Below, piece after piece: positions 1 through 4,594 of a stretch of 5,197 bases of DNA. Source of the stretch: Bacillota bacterium (GTDB taxonomy: Bacteria > Bacillota > Sulfobacillia > JAJZYS01 > JAJYTV01); the NCBI GenBank assembly GCA_021786135.1, contig JAJYNV010000298.1, positions 1 through 5,197 of the forward strand. The letters run 5' to 3'. Under the pieces are notes generated by a model. It ran no database searches and had not been told where the DNA came from. It worked only from the letters and a program-made list of their open reading frames with translations. A program made the position numbers and the translations under genes. Each line of letters starts with the position of its first letter. The first letter of the stretch is position 1.

Positions 1-213
1 GACTACCGCTATGTCTATCGCACGGCGCGGTCCATCTTTGAAGGGCCCAGCCTGAGACTGCTGGAAACCCTGGTCGAGCGGACGGCGCAGGCCCTTTTGG
101 AACAGTTCCCCCAGGCTGATCGGGTGCGCGTACACGTGCGCAAGCCGCATGCGCCGCTCGGTGGGCCGGCGGACGGCGTCGAGGCGGAGGTGGAGATCGG
201 CCGGGATGACTGA
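1..213 (+). CDS. folB: Dihydroneopterin aldolase, C-terminal part
   Basis: This is the last 70 residues of FolB; the 5' end lies outside the window and the full protein is usually about 120 residues. FolB converts 7,8-dihydroneopterin to 6-hydroxymethyl-7,8-dihydropterin and glycolaldehyde in cytosolic folate synthesis. Visible features, numbered from the window edge, are an opening DYRYVYRTARSIFEGPS, then a helix LRLLETLVERTAQALLEQF (the family's conserved Glu lies in the LLE segment, E22). These are followed by a strand VRVHVRKPHAP with the conserved lysine K48 in the KP.AP motif, and a short closing strand. The stop codon TGA (211-213) overlaps the folK start by 8 bases, so the two consecutive pathway enzymes are probably translationally coupled. 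The identification rests on the pattern of the C-terminal half and on the folK neighbour; no defect is visible. Confidence 0.9.
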   Translation, partial: DYRYVYRTARSIFEGPSLRLLETLVERTAQALLEQFPQADRVRVHVRKPHAPLGGPADGVEAEVEIGRDD

Positions 214-712
214 AGCCGCGATCGGTCTCGGCGCCAATCTTGGCGCCCGGGAGGCAACGCTGCGACGGGGCCTCTGGTCTCTGGGACTGCCCGTCCTTGC
301 GGCGTCTTCCCTCTACGAGAGCAGACCAGTCGAGACTGAGATCGCACAGCCGAACTACCTGAACGCCGTCGCGATCCTGCTGGTGCCGGACCGGATGGCG
401 CCAGGCGAGCTTCTAGCGCGCCTGCTCGAGACCGAGGCCGCCCTGGGGCGCGTGCGCGCCCCAGGGAAGCCGCCGCGCACGCTCGATCTCGATCTCCTGC
501 TCTTCGGGCGGCTGGAGCTCGCGCGGCCGCGCCTCACGCTGCCCCACCCGGGGCTCCTGCGCCGCAGGTTCGTGCTGGAGCCGCTCCTCGAGGTGCGTCC
601 CCAGATTCAGTTGCCGGATGGCCGACAGGTTGCGCCTTACCTCGCGGCGACCCGCGACCAGGAAGTGCGACGCGTCACGGGGAGGTGCTGGTGGTGGCGG
701 ACCGCGGACTGA
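206..712 (+). CDS. folK: 2-amino-4-hydroxy-6-hydroxymethyldihydropteridine pyrophosphokinase (HPPK)
   Basis: FolK transfers pyrophosphate from ATP to 6-hydroxymethyl-7,8-dihydropterin, the product of FolB. I place the start at ATG 206, because MTEAAIGLGANLGAR gives the normal HPPK N-terminus; the frame is open back to 149 but that extension is arginine-rich and unlike the family. A GGAG at 192-195 lies 10 bases upstream. The 168-residue product is of usual length. Visible motifs are GLGANLG (7-13), SSLYESRPVE (34-43, where most members have PVG), QPNYLNAV (48-55), E..LGR.R (76-84) and the signature KPPRTLDLDLLLF (88-100), whose D94 and D96 correspond to the Mg2+-binding aspartates. LPHPGLLRRRFVLEPL (112-127) is the usual C-terminal block. 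The tail after about residue 155, including three tryptophans in a row, is read across the birA ribosome site and start and is probably not conserved. Confidence 0.95.
   Translation: MTEAAIGLGANLGAREATLRRGLWSLGLPVLAASSLYESRPVETEIAQPNYLNAVAILLVPDRMAPGELLARLLETEAALGRVRAPGKPPRTLDLDLLLFGRLELARPRLTLPHPGLLRRRFVLEPLLEVRPQIQLPDGRQVAPYLAATRDQEVRRVTGRCWWWRTAD
441..466. repeat. Perfect inverted repeat inside folK
   Basis: Left arm CCCTGGGGCGCG (441-452) and right arm CGCGCCCCAGGG (455-466) are exact reverse complements around a 2-base centre; as RNA this would be an 11-bp stem with a 4-base loop. It covers folK residues 79-87, the LGRVRAPG part of the catalytic loop. No T-run follows, so it is not a classical terminator. 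It may simply be a by-product of GC-rich codon use. Confidence 0.7.
679..687 (+). promoter_or_regulatory. Ribosome binding site of birA
   Basis: The sequence GGGGAGGTG lies inside the 3' end of folK and matches the anti-Shine-Dalgarno core GGAGGTG. It fixes the birA start: GTG 691 is 5 bases and GTG 694 is 8 bases after the GGAGG core (681-685). An in-frame GTG at 685 is ruled out as a likely start because it overlaps the core itself. Confidence 0.75.
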
Positions 713-1707
713 TCCTCGCCATGCTGCGCGAGGGAGGCTTCGTGTCTGGTGCCGCGATCGGACGGCGCCTCGGCGTATCACGCGCGATGGTCGGCAGGGA
801 GATCGGCACGCTCGTGGCCAGCGGCTGCCGCATCGAGGCGGTGACGGGGCGGGGATACCGCCTTCTCTCGCTGCCGGAGGCGCCGCTGCCCGACGTCATG
901 GCGGCCCTCTGGCAGGGCCGCCATGACTATCCCGTGCGGTTCTTGCCGGAGGTCCCTTCGACCATGCAGGTCGCGGGCGATTGGGCCCGCGCCGGTGCCC
1001 CGGCCGGTGCCACCGTGGCCACCAACCACCAGACGGCGGGGCGCGGACGCCGTGGCAGGAGCTGGCAGGATCCTCCGGGTGAGGCTCTCCTGGCCTCGAT
1101 CGTGCTGCGCCCGGGGCTGTCGGCAGGTGCGGCCGGATGGCTGCCGCTCGCGGTGGCTGTCGGGGCCGCGCGCGCGATCGCCGAGGTGGCGGGCGGCAGC
1201 CCAGGCATCAAGTGGCCGAACGATCTTTTGCACGAAGGCCGCAAGCTCGCAGGCATCCTGGTCGAGCTGACGCTGGACGAGCAGGACGTGCGGTACGCGG
1301 TCGCCGGTATTGGCATCAACGTCCATCAGGACGATTTCCCTGCGGACATCGCTGCGCGGGCCAGCTCGCTCCGCGAGGCCTATGGCTACCGGGGCACCCG
1401 GGCGGAGCTGCTGGCGGGGTTGGTGCCGCAAGTTCTGGCGGCGGTGGAGGAACTCGAGCGGTCTCCGGAGACGCTGCGCGCGGCCTGGCGCGACCGGAGC
1501 GTTAGCCTCGGTCGAGTCGTGGAGATCCGCGGGGTGCAGGGAGCGTCGCAGGGACTGGCCGTCGATATCGACGAGATCGGCCGCATCGTGCTGGAGGGTC
1601 CTCTTGGCCAGCGTCGGGCCTACGCCGCTGGTGAGATCAGTCTGGCTCAGGCGGAGCCCGACGGCTCCAAAGGCTCCACGGGAGCGTCGTCGTCGAGCAG
1701 CAGGTAG
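691..1707 (+). CDS. birA: Biotin operon repressor / biotin-[acetyl-CoA-carboxylase] ligase
   Basis: Cytosolic bifunctional protein that activates biotin with ATP to biotinyl-5'-AMP, attaches it to the biotin carrier protein, and represses biotin genes when loaded with the adenylate. From GTG 691 it has 338 residues; GTG 694 is equally plausible. Residues 5-60 form the winged helix (FVSGAAIGRRLGVSRAMV, then a GRGYRL wing), so this is the repressor class. The ligase domain shows ST.. (90-91), GRGRRGR (117-123, adenylate-binding loop), KWPND (174-178), KLAGIL (185-190) and GIGINV (206-211). Residues 270-318 form the small C-terminal SH3-like domain ending in GEISL. The last 18 residues, a Gly/Ser-rich tail ending in five serines and an arginine, lie beyond the family fold and are exactly antisense to the gene at 1647-1844. 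birA overlaps folK by 22 bases. Its likely target is the operator at 1899-1930 in front of bioY. Confidence 0.95.
   Translation: MVADRGLILAMLREGGFVSGAAIGRRLGVSRAMVGREIGTLVASGCRIEAVTGRGYRLLSLPEAPLPDVMAALWQGRHDYPVRFLPEVPSTMQVAGDWARAGAPAGATVATNHQTAGRGRRGRSWQDPPGEALLASIVLRPGLSAGAAGWLPLAVAVGAARAIAEVAGGSPGIKWPNDLLHEGRKLAGILVELTLDEQDVRYAVAGIGINVHQDDFPADIAARASSLREAYGYRGTRAELLAGLVPQVLAAVEELERSPETLRAAWRDRSVSLGRVVEIRGVQGASQGLAVDIDEIGRIVLEGPLGQRRAYAAGEISLAQAEPDGSKGSTGASSSSSR
895..927. repeat. Perfect 14-bp hairpin inside birA at the domain linker
   Basis: Left arm GTCATGGCGGCCCT (895-908), loop CTGGC (909-913) and right arm AGGGCCGCCATGAC (914-927) form a perfect 14-bp stem. The repeat occupies exactly 11 birA codons (V69 to D79, VMAALWQGRHD), which join the winged-helix domain to the ligase domain. 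It is not followed by a T-run. A role in slowing translation or shaping the mRNA between domains is possible but is inference only. Confidence 0.85.
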
Positions 1708-1844
1708 CGCCCACCGGCGGTGAGGGCATTCGTGCAGTGCAGCATCCCGTCGCGCAGATCGCGTTCGAGCTTCTCGCATACTTCGCCTTCCAGGGCGAAA
1801 CGCGCTCCCGGTGGCAGAGCAGAGAAGGGCATATAGCGGGACAC
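1647..1844 (-). CDS. Small conserved-looking protein of unknown function, antisense to the 3' end of birA
   Basis: A 65-residue product starting at GTG (1844-1842), with a G-rich ribosome-site-like GGGGGGTG at 1857-1850, 5 bases upstream; ATG 1832 is an alternative with no visible ribosome site. The protein reads F..LPPGARFALEGEVCEKL (7-26), then NALTAGG (39-45) and a hydrophobic strand leading into DDDAPVEPL (51-59). This matches from memory a widespread type of short, probably beta-rich protein with the outline 'L..G..F...G..Y.K......D.t.VEP', of unknown function, so I consider it real rather than a shadow. It has no signal peptide or membrane segment. It is convergent with birA, overlapping its last 61 bases, and divergent from bioY. 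Its codons are ordinary for the window (mostly G/C third positions). The overlapped part holds its conserved DDD..VEP end. Function is not predictable from this sequence. Confidence 0.6.
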   Translation of the reverse strand: MSRYMPFSALPPGARFALEGEVCEKLERDLRDGMLHCTNALTAGGRYLLLDDDAPVEPLEPSGSA

Positions 1845-1873
1845 GGCGGCACCCCCCAGTTAGGGATCCGGAC

Positions 1874-1902
1874 TTGACACGGTGCGCTTACACCCTGATT
1901 GT
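1874..1902 (+). promoter_or_regulatory. Predicted bioY promoter
   Basis: A consensus -35 box TTGACA is at 1874-1879. At the optimal 17-base spacing the -10 position is GATTGT (1897-1902), which matches the consensus at only three of six bases; TGTAAA at 1900-1905 matches better but sits 20 bases away. In either case the -10 element overlaps the left half of the BirA operator, the normal arrangement for repression by blocking RNA polymerase. This is the only good sigma-70-type -35 box I see before bioY. Confidence 0.5.
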
Positions 1903-1930
1903 AAACCAGTAACCCACATAAGGTTTACGA
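1899..1930. promoter_or_regulatory. BirA operator (biotin box)
   Basis: Left half-site TTGTAAACC (1899-1907) and right half-site GGTTTACGA (1922-1930) are separated by 14 bases. The left half is identical to the established BirA consensus TTGTAAACC and the right half differs from GGTTTACAA at one base. The site lies between the -35 box and the bioY ribosome site, so BirA charged with biotinyl-5'-AMP should repress bioY. The repressor itself, with its winged helix, is encoded just upstream (691-1707). The same site also lies upstream of the minus-strand gene starting at 1844. Confidence 0.92.
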
Positions 1931-1942
1931 AAGGGGATATCG

Positions 1943-2497
1943 ATGTCCGAGGACCTGCGCCGAGCGCGACGCGTCGCTTATGCTGCAGCCTTCGCCGCGC
2001 TTCTGGCCGTCGCCTCCTACGTCAGCTTTGCTTTGCCCTTGACCGACGTGCCCTTCACCTTGCAGGTGCTGGTCGTGGTGCTGGCCGGATTGGTCCTGGG
2101 GCCTGGTCTCGGGGCCCTCTCGATTCTGGTCTACCTCCTCCTGGGAGCCGTGGGGGTACCGGTCTTCGCAGCCGGCAGCGCCGGCCTGGGCGTGATCATG
2201 GGACCGCTCGGCGGCTATCTTCTGAGTTGGCCCGTGGCTGCGGCCATCGCCGGCCTCGGGCGGGGGAGGGCGCCGCTCGCCCGGCTCCTGCCTGCACTGC
2301 TCGCGCTCTGTGTGATCTATGCGGGCGGTATCACCGGCCTGCACTTCGGTCAGGGCATGGGCTGGCGGGCCGCGTTCCTGGCCGGCGCCGTCCCCTTCCT
2401 GCCTTTCGACGCCATCAAGGTAGTGGTGGCGTGGGTGATCGCGCCCGCGCTGACGCGCCTCGCGCCCGGCATCGGGAGGGCGGCGGAGCATGCCTGA
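1943..2497 (+). CDS. bioY: Biotin transporter BioY, substrate-binding membrane component of an ECF transporter
   Basis: An integral membrane protein of 184 residues, the usual BioY length, that binds biotin with high affinity and works alone or with the shared energizing module EcfA-EcfA'-EcfT, none of which is in the window. It starts at ATG 1943 with AAAGGGG at 1930-1936, 6 bases upstream. A short basic N-terminus (LRRARRV) precedes about six hydrophobic segments, roughly residues 11-31, 42-54, 56-76, 80-104, 113-133 and 141-166. Family motifs are VPFTLQ (36-41), AG..LGP..G..S...YL.LG..GVPVFA.G (48-78), GP.GGYL (87-93) and the last-helix FLPFDAIKV (152-160), where D156 and K159 match the conserved Asp/Lys pair involved in biotin binding. 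The gene has its own promoter and a BirA operator. No biotin biosynthesis genes are present nearby, consistent with reliance on uptake. Confidence 0.96.
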   Translation: MSEDLRRARRVAYAAAFAALLAVASYVSFALPLTDVPFTLQVLVVVLAGLVLGPGLGALSILVYLLLGAVGVPVFAAGSAGLGVIMGPLGGYLLSWPVAAAIAGLGRGRAPLARLLPALLALCVIYAGGITGLHFGQGMGWRAAFLAGAVPFLPFDAIKVVVAWVIAPALTRLAPGIGRAAEHA

Positions 2498-2562
2498 GAA
2501 CTGATCCGGTGCCTCGGGCATCTTGCAAAATTGCGGCGTGTGCGGCAGTTTGGAGGCTGGAC

Positions 2563-2604
2563 ATGCGTGGCGCGGCAGACGCGCCACGCACACAGCGCCC
2601 TTAG
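2563..2604 (+). CDS. Candidate 13-residue leader peptide upstream of coaX
   Basis: ATG 2563 is preceded by GGAGG at 2552-2556, 6 bases away, one of the better ribosome sites in the window. It opens a 13-codon frame, MRGAADAPRTQRP, ending in TAG at 2602-2604. The stop overlaps the first bases of the coaX ribosome site (2603-2608) and lies 12 bases before the coaX TTG start, a spacing that would allow reinitiation. A perfect 11-bp hairpin begins at the second base of this ATG and occupies most of the frame. The composition shows no run of a single regulatory amino acid apart from three arginines. Whether it is translated is unknown; the alternative is that the ATG and ribosome site occur by chance in a spacer. 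Confidence 0.35.
   Translation: MRGAADAPRTQRP
2564..2590. repeat. Perfect hairpin in the bioY-coaX spacer
   Basis: Left arm TGCGTGGCGCG (2564-2574), loop GCAGA (2575-2579) and right arm CGCGCCACGCA (2580-2590) form an 11-bp GC-rich stem without mismatch. It is 67 bases after the bioY stop and ends 26 bases before coaX. No T-run follows, so a standard intrinsic terminator is unlikely. It could be a bioY 3'-end stabiliser, a T-less terminator, or a structure that controls translation of the leader ORF and coaX. Confidence 0.8.
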
Positions 2605-2608
2605 GGGG
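2603..2608 (+). promoter_or_regulatory. Ribosome binding site of coaX
   Basis: AGGGGG lies 8 bases before the TTG at 2617 and supports this rare start codon, since no ATG or GTG is placed to give the family's N-terminus. It overlaps the TAG stop of the 13-codon leader ORF. Confidence 0.65.
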
Positions 2609-2616
2609 ACTGCCAC

Positions 2617-3390
2617 TTGCTGCTGGCGCTCGACCTTGGCAACACGAACCTGACGTGCGGCGTATTCGCGCAGGGCCGACTGCGCCTGCGCGCGCGGATC
2701 GCGACGCGGCGTGATGCCACCAGCGACGAGTGGGGGTACTTGATCGCGCAGCTGCTCAGCCAGCGCGGCGTTGCCGCGGGCGATATCACGGGGGCCATCC
2801 TGGCATCGGTGGTGCCGCAGGCCACGAGCGCGGTGACCGAAGGGGTCAGGGAATACCTCGGCGTAGGGGCACTGCTGGTGGACCAGCGGTCGGACATCGG
2901 CCTCGAGATCGCGTATGAGCATCCCGAGGAGATCGGCGCCGACCGCATCGTCAACGCAGTGGGTGCGCTTGCCACGATCGCGCCGCCCGTCATCATCGTG
3001 GACTTCGGCACGGCTACCACCTTCGACGCGATCGATGGGCAAGGACGCTACCTGGGCGGCGCGATCGCGCCAGGCATCTCCGTGAGCACGGACGCCCTCT
3101 TTCAGCGGGCCGCGCTTCTGCATCGCGTGCAGCTCAAGGCGCCCGAACGAGCCATTGGGCGCACGACAGAGGAAAGTCTGCAGTCCGGCATCGTACTGGG
3201 CTGTGCCGGGCAGGTCGACGCGCTGGTGCACCGCATGCAGCGCGAACTCGGTGGTGGCCAGGTTGTCGCGACCGGCGGCCTTGCGGAGTTGATCGCGCCT
3301 CATACAGAGACTGTACGGCGCATCGACCAGGATCTGACCCTCCGGGGACTGTGGGAGATCTATCAGCGCGTAACGGAGGTGGCCCTATGA
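2617..3390 (+). CDS. coaX: Type III pantothenate kinase
   Basis: CoaX phosphorylates pantothenate with ATP to 4'-phosphopantothenate, the first committed step of coenzyme A synthesis, in the cytosol. It belongs to the acetate and sugar kinase/Hsc70/actin (ASKHA) fold, needs a monovalent cation, and is not inhibited by coenzyme A, unlike type I enzymes. The product is 257 residues, the usual length. The TTG start gives MLLALDLGNTN, with the phosphate-binding DLGNTN at 6-11 in the expected place. Other motifs are VVPQ (65-68), EEIGADRIVNAVGA (104-117) with the expected catalytic D109, the second phosphate motif VDFGTATTFDAID (128-140), GGAIAPGI (147-154), and VVATGGLAELIAPH (216-229). All key residues are present. 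It follows bioY after a 119-base spacer with a possible leader ORF, and its TGA overlaps the next gene's ATG (ATGA), indicating translational coupling. Confidence 0.96.
   Translation: MLLALDLGNTNLTCGVFAQGRLRLRARIATRRDATSDEWGYLIAQLLSQRGVAAGDITGAILASVVPQATSAVTEGVREYLGVGALLVDQRSDIGLEIAYEHPEEIGADRIVNAVGALATIAPPVIIVDFGTATTFDAIDGQGRYLGGAIAPGISVSTDALFQRAALLHRVQLKAPERAIGRTTEESLQSGIVLGCAGQVDALVHRMQRELGGGQVVATGGLAELIAPHTETVRRIDQDLTLRGLWEIYQRVTEVAL
3375..3381 (+). promoter_or_regulatory. Ribosome binding site of the M24 peptidase gene
   Basis: GGAGGTG inside the coaX 3' end has its GGAGG core 7 bases before ATG 3387. It decides that start over GTG/ATG codons further upstream in the same open frame. Confidence 0.75.
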
Positions 3391-4592
3391 GCCAGATGGC
3401 AGACGGACTGCGCGACGACCTCAAGCGACGCGCGCAGCGGTACGGAGAGGTTTTGGCGGCCGAGGGCATCGCCTTTGCCCTCGTGCAGCAGACGACGGAC
3501 AAGTACTATCTCTCCGGTACGGTTCAGCAGGGCTTCCTGGCGGTCGCGCCCGGCCTGGACCCCTTGCTCTTCTGCCGCAAGGGCATGGATCGGGCCCAGG
3601 AAGAGACCCCTTGGCAGGTCAGGCCGCTCGACCGGCCGAAGGATCTTCCGGAGCTCCTCAGGCAATCCGGATTCCCGTCCGAAGGACCGATCGGCTGCGA
3701 AGCGGACGTACTGCCGATGCAGCTCTGGCAGCAGATGACGCGGCTCTTTCCGGATCGTGCGCTGGTGGACGGCGGAATGGCGCTGCGTCAGGTGCGTCAG
3801 GTGAAAAGCCCTTTCGAACTTGGTGAGATGCGCCTGGCGGCCAAGATCTGGCGGGGCATGATGGACGAGACCGCACGCCAGATCCGACCGGGTCTCGACG
3901 ATCACCTGCTTTCGATCGCGGTCGATGCCCATGGCCGTCATCTGGGCGGTCAGGGTCTCATGCGGACGCGCGGCTTCAACTTCGAATACTTTGCCCCACA
4001 CACCCTGGCAGGCCCGCCCGGTGCGGTACCTGCGCATTTTGACGGCCCGACGGGGGGGCTTGGCCCGCATGCGGCCATCGGTCAGGGGTCGGCGCACGTC
4101 GCCATCGAGCCTGGCATGCCGATCCTGGCCGACTTCGGCGTCGGCTGCCGCGGGTATGTCGCCGACGGCACGCGCACGTTCTGCCTGGGCGAGCTGCCGC
4201 CTCTCCTCGCCAGGGCCGCAGCCGTCGCGGTCGACATCCTCCAGGAGGCGGAGGAGACTTTGCGGGCAGGCGCCCCCATCAGCGAATTCTTTCGCCAGGC
4301 GGTGGCCCATGCCGAGGCGGAAGGACTCGGCGAACACTTCATGGGTTATGGACGGGATCGGGTCCGTTTCCTTGGCCACGGCATCGGACTCGAGCTCGAT
4401 GAACTTCCGGTGCTGACGCCGAACGCACAGGGTACCTTCGAGGCAGGCATGGTCGTGGCGATCGAGCCGAAGTTCGTGTTCCCGGGAGTCGGGGCGGTCG
4501 GCGTCGAGGACTCGTTCGTGGTCAGAAACGGTTCGCCAGAGGTGCTCACCGACTACCCGCGCGGACCGATCCTGCTAGGGCGGAAGGGGTAG
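3387..4592 (+). CDS. M24-family metallopeptidase (Xaa-Pro peptidase-like)
   Basis: A 401-residue protein of the pita-bread metallopeptidase family, which includes Xaa-Pro aminopeptidase, prolidase and creatinase-type hydrolases using two metal ions. Residues about 10-135 form a creatinase-type N-terminal domain (YLSGTVQQGF at 41-50), linked through RQVKSPFELGEMRLAAK (137-153) to the catalytic domain. All five expected metal ligands are visible: D249 in ILADFG, D260 in YVADGTRTF, H331 in GHGIGLE, E360 in AIEPKF and E374 in GVEDSF. The position of the usual second His in the GHG.GLE.HE motif is D338 (GLELDELP). A Gly/Pro-rich stretch at about 209-236 precedes the first ligand. No signal peptide is seen, so it is probably cytosolic. 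The start at ATG 3387 overlaps the coaX stop. The exact substrate cannot be told; general peptide turnover is likely, and nothing ties it to coenzyme A synthesis except operon position. Confidence 0.9.
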   Translation: MSQMADGLRDDLKRRAQRYGEVLAAEGIAFALVQQTTDKYYLSGTVQQGFLAVAPGLDPLLFCRKGMDRAQEETPWQVRPLDRPKDLPELLRQSGFPSEGPIGCEADVLPMQLWQQMTRLFPDRALVDGGMALRQVRQVKSPFELGEMRLAAKIWRGMMDETARQIRPGLDDHLLSIAVDAHGRHLGGQGLMRTRGFNFEYFAPHTLAGPPGAVPAHFDGPTGGLGPHAAIGQGSAHVAIEPGMPILADFGVGCRGYVADGTRTFCLGELPPLLARAAAVAVDILQEAEETLRAGAPISEFFRQAVAHAEAEGLGEHFMGYGRDRVRFLGHGIGLELDELPVLTPNAQGTFEAGMVVAIEPKFVFPGVGAVGVEDSFVVRNGSPEVLTDYPRGPILLGRKG

Positions 4593-4594
4593 TC

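Noticed and set aside
230..247. Inverted repeat GGCGCC AATCTT GGCGCC at the start of folK.
   Set aside because: It encodes the conserved GANLGA motif, where two Gly-Ala pairs naturally give this symmetry.
1560..1573. 14-base palindrome CGTCGATATCGACG in birA, and a similar one (GGCGCGATCGCGCC) at 3058-3071 in coaX.
   Set aside because: Short arms of 7 without loop are expected by chance in this composition, and both encode ordinary family residues.
778..1779. Long minus-strand open frame (333 codons) across birA.
   Set aside because: It is antisense to a fully recognisable BirA, is rich in Arg/His/Ala low-complexity sequence, and shows no family motif; it is a product of GC-rich codon bias.
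1861..1942. Riboswitch in the bioY leader.
   Set aside because: The leader after the predicted promoter is only a few dozen bases and is filled by the BirA operator; no room or conserved core for a riboswitch.
2498..2562. Possible separate promoter for coaX (TTGCAA at 2523-2528).
   Set aside because: No acceptable -10 box lies 16-18 bases downstream (CAGTTT is poor), so I cannot support it.
2564..2600. Intrinsic terminator for bioY.
   Set aside because: The stem is good but no T-run follows (the next bases are CACAGCGCCC), so I list it as a hairpin rather than a terminator.
1882..2604. Plus-strand 240-codon frame overlapping bioY.
   Set aside because: Arg/Gly/Ala-rich shadow of BioY in another frame; only its last 14 codons (from ATG 2563, with its own ribosome site) are kept as a candidate leader ORF.
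2350..3303. Long minus-strand open frame (317 codons) across bioY end and coaX.
   Set aside because: Antisense to CoaX, whose motifs are all intact; the translation looks like shadow sequence.
3363..4379. Long minus-strand open frame (338 codons) across the M24 peptidase.
   Set aside because: Antisense to a peptidase with all metal ligands; no recognisable domain.
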